In this document: one piece after another, positions 42,429 through 49,057 of the stretch | Position numbering within the stretch: the stretch's first letter is position 1 | Layout of the letters: each line of letters opens with the position of its first letter | Origin: Candidatus Fermentibacter sp. | GTDB lineage: Bacteria > Fermentibacterota > Fermentibacteria > Fermentibacterales > Fermentibacteraceae | NCBI GenBank assembly: GCA_030373045.1 | Contig: JAUCPW010000065.1 | Location: 1-64,000 of the forward strand | DNA: 64,000 nucleotides | Direction: 5' to 3' | The notes under the pieces: model-generated | Databases searched by the model: none | Told to the model about the DNA's origin: nothing | The model's input: the letters and a program-made list of their open reading frames with translations, nothing else | Translations under genes and position numbers: made by a program

Positions 42429-43391
42429 ATGGACCGCATAGCAGTCCTGGCCAGCGGAGGCGACGCCCCGGGCATGAATGCCTGCATCAGGGCCGTGGTG
42501 AGGAGCGCTCTTCACCGCGGCCTCCGCGTATCCGGCGTGCTCCGCGGGTACCAGGGGCTGATCGAGGACTCGATCTCCGACATGTGCTGGGGCGATGTCA
42601 GCAACATCATCCAGAGGGGCGGGTCCATCCTGCACTCGGCCCGCAGCGAGGCCTTCCTCACCTTCGACGGGCGGGCGCAGGCCTCCGCCAACATCCGGAA
42701 GCACGGCATAACCGGGCTCGTGGTCATCGGTGGCGACGGCAGCTTCCGGGGCGCGGACGCCCTGGCCCGCGAGCAGGGCGTGGCCGTGGCGGGAGTCCCC
42801 GGCACCATCGACAACGATGTCTGGGGAACCGACTACACGATAGGTTACGACACCGCGGTCAACACGGCCCTGGACGCCATAGACCGCATCAAGGACACGG
42901 CCGCCTCCCACGACAGGGTGTTCATCGTGGAGGTGATGGGCCGCAGCGCGGGCTTCATCGCCATCGAGGCGGGCGTGGGTTCGGGCGCCGAGGCGATACT
43001 CCTCCCCGAGACGCGCACAGACGTCGACGCGCTGGCGGCGATGATACGCAGGCGCAGGGACGAGGGGCGCAGATCGAGCATCCTCGTATGCGCGGAAGGC
43101 GACGAGGACGGCGGTGCGCGCGCCGTTGCGTCCAGGCTGAAGGCGGACCACGGCATCGAATGCCAGGTCACCGTCCTCGGACACGTCCAGAGGGGCGGCT
43201 CTCCGACCACGTCGGACAGGGTCCTGGCCTCCAAGCTCGGCTGGGCGGCCGTCGATGCGCTCTGCGAGGGTGCGGCACCGTGCATGGTGGGCGAGATCGC
43301 CCGCAGGATAGTCCGCCATCCCCTGGCCGACTCCTGGACCTTCCGGAAGGGGATCGACCCGGAACTGGTCCGGCTGGCGGGCCTGCTCTAG
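42429..43391 (+). CDS. pfkA: 6-phosphofructokinase, ATP-dependent type, 320 aa
   Basis: Phosphorylates fructose 6-phosphate in glycolysis. ATG at 42429 has GAGGTGG eight bases upstream. Motifs: ASGGDAPGMNACIR (8-21), GGDGS at 101-105, PGTIDNDVWGTDYTIGYDTA (124-143) with the catalytic Asp, VEVMGRSAGFIAIEAG and GHVQRGGSPTTSDR. Gly at position 104 and Gly after Pro124 are the residues that mark ATP-dependent rather than pyrophosphate-dependent enzymes. Length is that of bacterial PfkA. It follows rplQ by 13 bases, so it may be co-transcribed with the translation cluster. Confidence 0.95.
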   Translation: MDRIAVLASGGDAPGMNACIRAVVRSALHRGLRVSGVLRGYQGLIEDSISDMCWGDVSNIIQRGGSILHSARSEAFLTFDGRAQASANIRKHGITGLVVIGGDGSFRGADALAREQGVAVAGVPGTIDNDVWGTDYTIGYDTAVNTALDAIDRIKDTAASHDRVFIVEVMGRSAGFIAIEAGVGSGAEAILLPETRTDVDALAAMIRRRRDEGRRSSILVCAEGDEDGGARAVASRLKADHGIECQVTVLGHVQRGGSPTTSDRVLASKLGWAAVDALCEGAAPCMVGEIARRIVRHPLADSWTFRKGIDPELVRLAGLL

Positions 43392-43395
43392 GCGT

Positions 43396-43545
43396 ATGTG
43401 CTGCCTCGAGAGCCTCGTCATCATCCTGGGAGCCATTGCGGTCTCGATAGTCTCCTGGGTGGCCTCGCTCGTGCTGATACCCCGCCTGGTCCTGTTCGCG
43501 GTGATCCTGATCCTCGCCGTGAGGGTCCTCGCCAGGAAGCGCTGA
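43396..43545 (+). CDS. Small hydrophobic membrane protein, 49 aa
   Basis: Starts at ATG 43396, five bases after pfkA, and encodes MCCLESLVIILGAIAVSIVSW followed by a second hydrophobic stretch ending VRVLARKR. It would form one or two transmembrane segments with a positively charged C-terminus on the cytoplasmic side. No family is recognised. It is too short for ordinary ORF cut-offs; support comes from spacing to pfkA and consistent codon use. Confidence 0.5.
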   Translation: MCCLESLVIILGAIAVSIVSWVASLVLIPRLVLFAVILILAVRVLARKR

Positions 43546-43566
43546 GGGCGGCGGGTCGATTCCTGG

Positions 43567-43582
43567 TTTCACATTGTTGAAA
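43567..43582. promoter_or_regulatory. Dyad TTTCA-N6-TGAAA
   Basis: Perfect five-base inverted arms separated by six bases. The geometry equals that of the CRP-like dyad 52 bp downstream, close to five helical turns, so both would face the same side of the DNA. Confidence 0.4.
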
Positions 43583-43618
43583 TGCAGCAGCATACCATTG
43601 CGCAGCAACCTTATAGCT

Positions 43619-43634
43619 TGTGATACGGTTCACA
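43619..43634. promoter_or_regulatory. Perfect CRP-type dyad TGTGA-N6-TCACA
   Basis: TGTGATACGGTTCACA is an exact match to the core consensus for cAMP receptor protein-type (CRP/FNR family) regulators. No such regulator gene is in this window, and no obvious target starts within 250 bp, so relevance is unproven. Confidence 0.45.
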
Positions 43635-43694
43635 GATATGTATGCATCCCGTAATACTTTGCTTCTATCAATGCTGGAATATGTCGCAAGATCT

Positions 43695-43722
43695 TTGGTA
43701 AACACATGAATGAGAGTATGAT
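43695..43722 (+). promoter_or_regulatory. Candidate promoter in the AT-rich island
   Basis: TTGGTA (43695-43700) and TATGAT (43717-43722) are spaced by 16 bp. The CRP-like dyad is centred near -100 relative to the expected start. Downstream there is only a 23-codon frame and a G-rich stretch, so the product could be a short RNA. Confidence 0.4.
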
Positions 43723-43831
43723 GTGAGGAATTTGCGCTTCCATGGAATCGGATGTTGCAGGCATGAGTAGCTGTCTGGGAGGATCGATTGCAGGGAGTGT
43801 CGGAGAAAGTTAAAGGAGTCAAAAGCGTTCT

Positions 43832-43871
43832 GGGGGGGGCGGGAAGGGGCGGGAGACCGGGCCCCCGCCCC
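43832..43871. terminator. G-rich run and GC inverted repeat between convergent genes
   Basis: Four G-tracts (43832-43853) and the inverted repeat GGGGCGGG/CCCGCCCC (43846-43853 and 43864-43871) lie just past the stop of the minus-strand gene. The hairpin could limit read-through from both sides, and the G-tracts could form a quadruplex on one strand. No U-tract follows on either strand. Confidence 0.35.
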
Positions 43872-43888
43872 GTCCGGGGATCAGTTTC

Positions 43889-44044
43889 TCAGCCGCAGCA
43901 GCAGCAGCCCTTCTTGGGCTCCTTCTTCTGCATCGCCTGGCCGCAGCAGGTGAACGTCGCGCAGTTGTCGCCGCAGTCGCAGGACTTGGAGACCGTGATC
44001 TCCATGCCGCACTGCCCGCAGACGAAGGTATCGTCCTTCTTCAT
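43889..44044 (-). CDS. Small rubredoxin/desulforedoxin-like metal-binding protein, 51 aa
   Basis: Encodes MKKDDTFVCGQCGMEITV with Cys9 and Cys12, then CDCGDNC and TFTCCGQAM with paired Cys33-Cys34, closely resembling the desulforedoxin-type Cys4 iron or zinc site found at the N-terminus of desulfoferrodoxins. It ends in GCCCCG, a four-Cys run. ATG at 44042-44044 has GGAAGGCGG upstream. Such proteins are typical of anaerobes and may take part in electron transfer or metal handling. It stands alone, divergent from ridA. Confidence 0.75.
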   Translation of the reverse strand: MKKDDTFVCGQCGMEITVSKSCDCGDNCATFTCCGQAMQKKEPKKGCCCCG

Positions 44045-44226
44045 CAGGCACCGCCTTCCGTGTTGTGGTCTTCGACAGCAAACATAACACACGAAGCCGG
44101 TCGGGAACAGCCGCCCGCCCCGAAGAACAGACCCTGAGGACGCCGGTAATGCGGGCTTTCCCATGAGGATCCCCCGCCGTCTCCGCGGCCGTGACCGCTG
44201 ACGGAACAACTCCGGCCGCGAGTATG

Positions 44227-44232
44227 TATAAT
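44227..44232 (+). promoter_or_regulatory. TATAAT -10 box upstream of ridA
   Basis: An exact TATAAT lies 38 bases before the ridA start in the 225-bp divergent gap. No good -35 box is at the right distance (CTGACG at 44198-44203 leaves 23 bp), so an activator or an extended -10 may be used. Confidence 0.4.
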
Positions 44233-44269
44233 CGTCCTGACGGGAATCACACACGAGGGAGGGCCAGAT

Positions 44270-44668
44270 TTGAGACCCCGGGGCATCCGTACCGACACGG
44301 CTCCCATGCCGGTCGGCCCGTACAGCCAGGCTGCCGCAGCCGGCGGCATCGCGTTCGTCTCCGGCCAGCTCGGGATCGACCCCGCGACGGGCCGGCTGGT
44401 GGAGGGGGTGGAGGCCCAGGCCTCCCGCGCCCTCGAGAACATCCGGGCCGTCCTGGCAGCCGGGGGGCTCTCCCTGTCCGACGTAGCCAAGACGACCGTC
44501 CTGCTGGCCGACATGGCCGACTTCCCCGCGGTCAACACCGTGTATGCAGGATTCTTCGAGGAGCCATACCCGGCCAGGGCGGCCTTCGCCGTGAAGGCCC
44601 TCCCGCTCGGCGCCCTGGTCGAGATCGAGGCTATTGCCGTACAGGCCGGGGGGAGATCAGATGCGTGA
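44270..44668 (+). CDS. ridA: RidA family enamine/imine deaminase, 132 aa
   Basis: Hydrolyses reactive 2-aminoacrylate and related imines. TTG at 44270 follows GAGGGAGGGCC. Motifs: GPYSQAAAAGGIAFVSGQLGIDPATGRL, the substrate-site Arg in YPARAAFAVKALPLGALVEIEAIA (the ARxAF…LPxxxxVEIExxA RidA signature). Homotrimer of cytosolic type. Its end overlaps exbB by eight bases, so it leads the Tol-Pal operon, an unusual partner. Confidence 0.93.
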   Translation: MRPRGIRTDTAPMPVGPYSQAAAAGGIAFVSGQLGIDPATGRLVEGVEAQASRALENIRAVLAAGGLSLSDVAKTTVLLADMADFPAVNTVYAGFFEEPYPARAAFAVKALPLGALVEIEAIAVQAGGRSDA

Positions 44669-45323
44669 GGTCTTCGAAGTCCTCGGCCAGTCGGATTTCG
44701 TAACGAGCGTCATCCTCATCGTCATCCTGATCCTCTCGATAGGCTCCTGGGCGGTGGCCATAGCCAAGCTGAGGGAGTTCAGGAAGGTGCTGGGGTCGTC
44801 GAGGCTCTTCATGGACGCCCTGAGGACGACAGGAAAGCCCCCCGGGAACGACTTCTGGAGCCGCAGCAGGGAGATCGGACCCCTTGCGAGGATGTACGCC
44901 GAGGCGGGGCGGTTCCTCCAGAGGCGTTCCGACTCGGGCCGGACGGGATCGCTCGATGCCGATGAAGCAGGCCTGCTCCGTTCCGCGCTGGAGCGCGAGG
45001 CCGGCGAGGATCTCTCCGAACGCGAGAGGAACATCGGCTTCCTGGCCACGGTGACGTCGATCTCGCCGCTTCTAGGTCTCCTCGGGACGGTCTGGGGCAT
45101 CCTGACGAGCTTCATCGGCATGAAGGAGACGGGCACCGCCGATCTCAGCGTCATCGGCTCTGGCGTGGCGAACGCTCTCACCACCACTGTCGCGGGCCTT
45201 CTGGCGGCCATACCCGCCAACATCTTCCACAACTTCGTGGTGGGCAGGATCAACTCGCTGGCCGGCGACATGGACAGGTTCCTCTCGGAACTCGTCGATG
45301 TCTGCAGACGGGGCTCCCTGTGA
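44661..45323 (+). CDS. tolQ: MotA/TolQ/ExbB proton channel family protein, 220 aa
   Basis: Inner-membrane channel subunit that uses proton flow to energise the Tol-Pal system. One N-terminal helix (residues ~14-35), then a cytoplasmic loop, then two helices with GFLATVTSISPLLGLLGTVWGILTSF and VANALTTTVAGLLAAIPANIFHNF, the TolQ/ExbB signatures. ATG at 44661 with GGGGGGAGATC upstream. GTGA overlap with the next gene. Gene context with tolB and pal favours TolQ over ExbB. Confidence 0.93.
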   Translation: MREVFEVLGQSDFVTSVILIVILILSIGSWAVAIAKLREFRKVLGSSRLFMDALRTTGKPPGNDFWSRSREIGPLARMYAEAGRFLQRRSDSGRTGSLDADEAGLLRSALEREAGEDLSERERNIGFLATVTSISPLLGLLGTVWGILTSFIGMKETGTADLSVIGSGVANALTTTVAGLLAAIPANIFHNFVVGRINSLAGDMDRFLSELVDVCRRGSL

Positions 45324-45736
45324 TCAGGACCCGCTACAGCCAGTTCTCGTCGATCAACATCACCAACCTGGTCGACGTGACGATGACCCTTCTGGTCGTC
45401 TTCATGCTCGCCGGACCCGTCATGCACCGGAGCGTGGACATAAGGCCCCCTTCGAGCGACCAGGGAAGGATAATCCAGCGCCTCGACCCCGGAACCTCGC
45501 TCGTGGTCGAGCTCGATTCGCTCGGCAACCTCTCAGTCTCGGGCGAGCCCCTGTCCATGGCCGAACTCGCACCCCTGGCCGAGGCGGCCCTCGCCTCCGG
45601 CCGGACGGAGGCCTTCGTCAGGGCGGACCGTGCCGTCAGGTACGAAGCGGTGGCGGCCACCCTCTCCGAACTCAGGAGGGGCGGTTACGAGACCGTGGGC
45701 CTCGTCCAGGAAGCCGTCGCGGAGGGCGGGCGGTGA
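45320..45736 (+). CDS. tolR: TolR/ExbD biopolymer transport protein, 138 aa
   Basis: Single-span partner of TolQ with a periplasmic domain. GTG at 45320 (GTGA overlap). INITNLVDVTMTLLVVFMLAGPVM (about residues 10-33) carries the essential Asp18 in the helix as in TolR. The periplasmic part is compact (VVELDSLGNLSVSGEPL…). Normal length. Confidence 0.93.
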   Translation: MIRTRYSQFSSINITNLVDVTMTLLVVFMLAGPVMHRSVDIRPPSSDQGRIIQRLDPGTSLVVELDSLGNLSVSGEPLSMAELAPLAEAALASGRTEAFVRADRAVRYEAVAATLSELRRGGYETVGLVQEAVAEGGR

Positions 45737-46446
45737 ACGCACGGGCGCTTCTCGTCTCGTCCCTCGGGCATGCCGGGGTGATCCTGATCCTGCTCATCGT
45801 GCAGGGGTTCTCCGGACACTCCGATCCTCTCGGAGGAGGCGACGCAGTGATGGTGAGCGTCGTCACCGTCGGGGAGCCCGGCCCGGCAGCGGAGCAGGTC
45901 GATGAACCGCCCTCGGAAGACGTCGAACCGGCCTCCGGGGACGTTCCCCCGGAACTCCAGGAGGACGAGGTCGAAACCGTCGATCCGGAGGATACCGTCC
46001 CCGTCGAGGACGTCACCGAGGACGTCCCGGAGGATGAGAATCCCGTCCATGTCGCCAACCCTCCCGAAGACCAGGTCCAGGATCCCGGCAGCCAGGCGCA
46101 CCAGGTGGAAACCTCCGGGGCCGCCAGCGGCTATATCGCGGTGGATGCGGCAGGGGAATCCGGCGGGGGCGCTCCGGGTCCAGCCACCTACGAGGGAAGG
46201 GTTTTCGCCGCGATCAGGAGGAACTTCCGGACCTCCGCCGTACCCGAGCAGAGCTACAGGATCGAGATAACCGTCGGCCCCGGCGGCTCCATGGAGGTGG
46301 AGACGCTCAGGACGAGCGGCGTGGACGTGTTCGACAGGGCTGTCGAGCATGCGCTGGCGATGGCGCAGATGCCGCCCTTCCCGCCGGGCAGGACCTCTCC
46401 CGCCGTCCTCAGGATCGAGTTCCTGGGGCTTTCCGGAGAGCAATGA
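45733..46446 (+). CDS. TonB/TolA-like energy-transducing protein, 237 aa
   Basis: Bridges the inner membrane channel to the outer membrane. N-terminal helix ALLVSSLGHAGVILILLIVQGF (residues ~5-26), a linker of ~110 residues rich in Glu, Asp, Pro and Val (EDVEPASGDVPPELQEDEVET), and a C-terminal TonB/TolA domain from ~150 (YEGRVFAAIRRNFRTSAVPEQSYRIEITVGPGGSMEV…RIEFLGL). The acidic-Pro linker differs from the Ala-Lys helical linker of enteric TolA and the Pro-Lys linker of TonB. GTG start, GTGA overlap with tolR and ATGA overlap with tolB, so it fills the TolA slot. Confidence 0.85.
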   Translation: MNARALLVSSLGHAGVILILLIVQGFSGHSDPLGGGDAVMVSVVTVGEPGPAAEQVDEPPSEDVEPASGDVPPELQEDEVETVDPEDTVPVEDVTEDVPEDENPVHVANPPEDQVQDPGSQAHQVETSGAASGYIAVDAAGESGGGAPGPATYEGRVFAAIRRNFRTSAVPEQSYRIEITVGPGGSMEVETLRTSGVDVFDRAVEHALAMAQMPPFPPGRTSPAVLRIEFLGLSGEQ

Positions 46447-47663
46447 AGAAGAGAGGAATCCAGCCCATGGTTCGACCGGCCGCGCTCCTCGCCCTCTCAG
46501 CCGCCGCATTCGCAGGCGACTTCCTGCCGATGACCCCCATCGGCTCGGACTGCCTGCCGGTGAGCGTCACCATCGAGGGCGACCGCGACTATACCCGCCC
46601 GGCCCTCGAGCAGCTCGAGGCGGACATCGACTTCTCGGGGCTCCTCATCACCTCGCACGATGCGGACGCCGGGATCTCGGCCAGGATAGAGGAGAGCGGA
46701 TCGCGTCTCAGGATTACCGCAGACGTCACGGCCGGCGGTGAAGTCCTCCTGACCCGCGAGTACACCGCCTCCTCGAACGATCTCTACACGATGGTCCACG
46801 CCCTCGCCGACGACGCGGTCTTCGCACTGACCGGCGAGAACGGCATCGCGAGCTGCCGGATCGCATTCGTGCTGCGCACGTCCGACGGGTACTCCCTGGC
46901 CTGCAGAGGATTCGACCCGCGCGGCTACTCGGCGCTGCTCCGGGATACGTCGGTCATCACGACCCCTGCGTGGAGCCCCGACGGATCGACCATAGCCTTC
47001 ACATCGTTCCGGTCCGACAACGGAGACCTGTACGCATACGATGTCGCGGAGGCGAGGGCGAGGCGGCTGCTCTCCCGGCAGGGCCTGAACACCACCCCGT
47101 GCTGGACGCCGGATGGAGCTTCCATCGCGATCTCAGCGAGCGCGGAGGGGAACGCCGAAATATTCCTGTACTCCACGGGCAGCGGCTCCGTTTCCAGGCT
47201 CACCGCGCGAAGCTCGATCGAGACATCGCCCGCCGTGTCACCGACAGGGCAGCAGGTGGCTTTCACGAGCGACAGGGCCGGCTCTCCCCAGATCTACGTC
47301 ATGGACATCACCGGGTCGGGCGCCGCGAGGCTCAACTACGCCCACGGCTACTGCGACAGCCCCGCCTGGTCCCCCCGCGGAGACCAGATAGCCTATGCCG
47401 CGAGGGCTGGCGGCGCCATACACATCTTCGTCTGCCGCGCGGACGGGAGCGAAGTCAGGCAGGTGACCTTCGAGGGCTCCCTCAACGAAGATCCCGCATG
47501 GGGGCCCACCGGGCGCCATCTGGCCTTCTCGAGCAACATGGACGGCCGCAGGGCCGTCTACGTCGTTGAACTCAACAGCCTTGCCGTGAAGCGGCTCACG
47601 GATTCCGGGGAATGCTACTGTCCGACCTGGTCGCCCGCGCGGGCGTCCCAGGCCGCCGACTGA
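46443..47663 (+). CDS. tolB: Tol-Pal system protein TolB, 406 aa
   Basis: Periplasmic beta-propeller that binds Pal. Signal peptide MKKRGIQPMVRPAALLALSAAAFAG; N-terminal alpha/beta domain to ~150; then TolB propeller blades with TPAWSPDGSTIAFTSFRSDNGDLYAYDV, TPCWTPDGASIAISASAEG, SPAVSPTGQQVAFTSDRAGSPQIYVMDI, SPAWSPRGDQIAYAARAGG and DPAWGPTGRHLAFSSNMDG. Length near the usual ~430. ATGA overlap with the TonB-like gene. Confidence 0.94.
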   Translation: MKKRGIQPMVRPAALLALSAAAFAGDFLPMTPIGSDCLPVSVTIEGDRDYTRPALEQLEADIDFSGLLITSHDADAGISARIEESGSRLRITADVTAGGEVLLTREYTASSNDLYTMVHALADDAVFALTGENGIASCRIAFVLRTSDGYSLACRGFDPRGYSALLRDTSVITTPAWSPDGSTIAFTSFRSDNGDLYAYDVAEARARRLLSRQGLNTTPCWTPDGASIAISASAEGNAEIFLYSTGSGSVSRLTARSSIETSPAVSPTGQQVAFTSDRAGSPQIYVMDITGSGAARLNYAHGYCDSPAWSPRGDQIAYAARAGGAIHIFVCRADGSEVRQVTFEGSLNEDPAWGPTGRHLAFSSNMDGRRAVYVVELNSLAVKRLTDSGECYCPTWSPARASQAAD

Positions 47664-47674
47664 AGGGGGATCGC

Positions 47675-48208
47675 ATGTTCTGGAGGAAGGTGTCCGTCCT
47701 GCTCCCTGTGCTGCTCATCGCGGCCGTCCTGGTGCCGGGGACGTCCGGCTGCCGCAGGGACACCGACGACGGGTCCGACTCGACCATCGTCTTCACGCCC
47801 GACACCCTCGACTACGGCGTCTGGGACACCGATACGCTGGTGACCGACCTGAGCTGGCTCGACACCCACCAGGCCAACATGAGGGACGTCTTCTTCGAGT
47901 ACGACTCGAACGAGCTCACGCAGGCCGCCACCGAGGCCCTGATGCAGGACGCCGCCTATCTCATGTCCAATCCCGGCTTCAAGGTCCTCATCGAGGGTCA
48001 CTGCGACGAGCGCGGCACGATCGACTACAACCTCGCCCTGGGCGAGCGCCGCGCCATCATGGTCAGGGACTTCCTGGTCAACTACGGCGTCGACTCCTCG
48101 CGTCTCCAGTACGTGAGCTACGGCAAGGAGAGGCCCTTCGTCACCGGCTCCGACGAGGCCTCGTGGGCCCAGAACCGCAGGGCGCACTTCCGGGCGCTTC
48201 CGGAATGA
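47675..48208 (+). CDS. pal: Peptidoglycan-associated lipoprotein Pal, 177 aa
   Basis: Outer-membrane lipoprotein that grips peptidoglycan during constriction. ATG at 47675 (GAAGGGGGA upstream) yields MFWRKVSVLLPVLLIAAVLVPGTSGC with a lipobox ending GTSGC. The OmpA-like domain has VFFEYDSNELTQAATEALMQDAAYLMSNPG, the peptidoglycan-binding IEGHCDERGTIDYNLALGERRAIMVRDFL and YGKERPF. The frame runs back to 47612 inside tolB, without support. Coupled to cpoB by ATGA. Confidence 0.94.
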   Translation: MFWRKVSVLLPVLLIAAVLVPGTSGCRRDTDDGSDSTIVFTPDTLDYGVWDTDTLVTDLSWLDTHQANMRDVFFEYDSNELTQAATEALMQDAAYLMSNPGFKVLIEGHCDERGTIDYNLALGERRAIMVRDFLVNYGVDSSRLQYVSYGKERPFVTGSDEASWAQNRRAHFRALPE

Positions 48209-48885
48209 CGCCGGCAAGACTGTCAGCCGTCGCGGCTCTCGCCGTCCTGTGCGGCTGCTGGGGCGGTCAGTTCGTCGACATGCCCGGCAGGGTGGAGAGG
48301 ATGGAGGCGGGTCAGGAGCGGGTCGAAACCACGCTCGACTCGATGCGTACGGTGATGGGCACGCATGAGTCGCTCCTGAGGGGTCTGCAGGCCCAGTCTG
48401 GCAGCAGGGCCACGGAGCTGGTCGAGCAGATGGCCGAGCTCACCGCCGAGATGGAATCCCTCCTGGGCCGGATGGGTTCCGGCGGCTCGTACGCCGCTCC
48501 CGGCGACTCCACTTCGCGATCCGAGCAGCTGGCCTTCGACGAGGCCTATCTCCAGTACCAGCAGAGGAGCTATGCGACCGCGGCCGAGGGGTTCCAGTCT
48601 ATCCTCGCGGCAAGCCCCGGCGGGGCGCTGGCCGACGATGCCCTGTACTACGCCGCCCTGTGCCACGAGGGCCTCTCCCTGGCCCACAGGGCGATAGAGG
48701 AGCTCGTGGCCCTGTCCATCATGTTCCCCGATTCCGAGAGGGCGCCGGCTGCGCTCTCGAGGGCCGCCGCAATCTACGGGGCGCACGGGGCGGAATCCGA
48801 CAGGGACAGGCTCCTGGAGACGATCCTCGCGGACTACCCGGATTCCGAGGAGGCCAGGCTGGCCGAAGCCGCCCTCCAGAAGTGA
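48205..48885 (+). CDS. cpoB: CpoB/YbgF-like TPR lipoprotein, 226 aa
   Basis: Tol-Pal coordinator protein. ATG at 48205 overlaps the pal TGA. The signal MTPARLSAVAALAVLCGC has an LCGC lipobox, so unlike E. coli CpoB it is probably lipid-anchored. Residues ~25-90 form a coiled coil (VERMEAGQERVETTLDSMRTVM), then TPR repeats from ~105 (YLQYQQRSYATAAEGFQSILAASPGG). Last gene of the tol-pal operon. Confidence 0.88.
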   Translation: MTPARLSAVAALAVLCGCWGGQFVDMPGRVERMEAGQERVETTLDSMRTVMGTHESLLRGLQAQSGSRATELVEQMAELTAEMESLLGRMGSGGSYAAPGDSTSRSEQLAFDEAYLQYQQRSYATAAEGFQSILAASPGGALADDALYYAALCHEGLSLAHRAIEELVALSIMFPDSERAPAALSRAAAIYGAHGAESDRDRLLETILADYPDSEEARLAEAALQK

Positions 48886-48901
48886 GACGCCTGTCCCGCG
48901 C

Positions 48902-48930
48902 TTTACCGGAGCCCCCCGGTTTCGGATAAT
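48902..48930 (+). promoter_or_regulatory. Promoter of tRNA-Leu
   Basis: TTTACC (48902-48907), a 17-bp spacer and GATAAT (48925-48930) form a good sigma-70-type promoter 24 bases upstream of the tRNA-Leu 5' end, with GC-rich sequence after the -10 as in stable-RNA promoters. Confidence 0.65.
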
Positions 48931-48953
48931 TGTGGCTTGTCCGCCCCCCCGAC

Positions 48954-49038
48954 GCGAGAGTGGCGGAACTGGCAGACGCGCCAGATTTAGGATCTGGTAG
49001 GGCAACCTGTGGGGGTTCGAGTCCCCCCTCTCGCACCA
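48954..49038 (+). tRNA. tRNA-Leu (anticodon TAG)
   Basis: Acceptor stem GCGAGAG/CTCTCGC, anticodon stem CCAGA/TCTGG with loop TTTAGGA giving TAG, class II long variable arm, T-loop GGTTCGAGT, discriminator A and encoded CCA. Immediately precedes the trigger factor gene. Confidence 0.96.
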
Positions 49039-49057
49039 GCCAACAGAAACGGGAGCA

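Larger units (their letters stand above)
43546..43888. other. AT-rich convergent intergenic island, no convincing protein gene
   Basis: This 343-base gap lies between the 3' ends of the pfkA-side genes and the minus-strand zinc-ribbon gene. I count about 44% G+C over 43561-43800, far below the surroundings. It holds two 16-bp dyads (43567-43582, 43619-43634), a promoter-like pair (43695-43722), a 23-codon frame (43742-43813) without a good ribosome-binding site, a G-rich run with four G-tracts (43832-43853), and an inverted repeat GGGGCGGG/CCCGCCCC (43846-43871). A small RNA gene or recent insertion is possible. Confidence 0.5.

Noticed and set aside
42429-43391. Pyrophosphate-dependent phosphofructokinase
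   Set aside because: The residue at position 104 is Gly in GGDGS, the ATP-type form, not Asp as in PPi-type enzymes.
43421-43822. 133-aa minus-strand frame across the AT-rich island
   Set aside because: It runs through the pfkA-side small gene and the dyads, has no ribosome-binding site and no recognisable domain.
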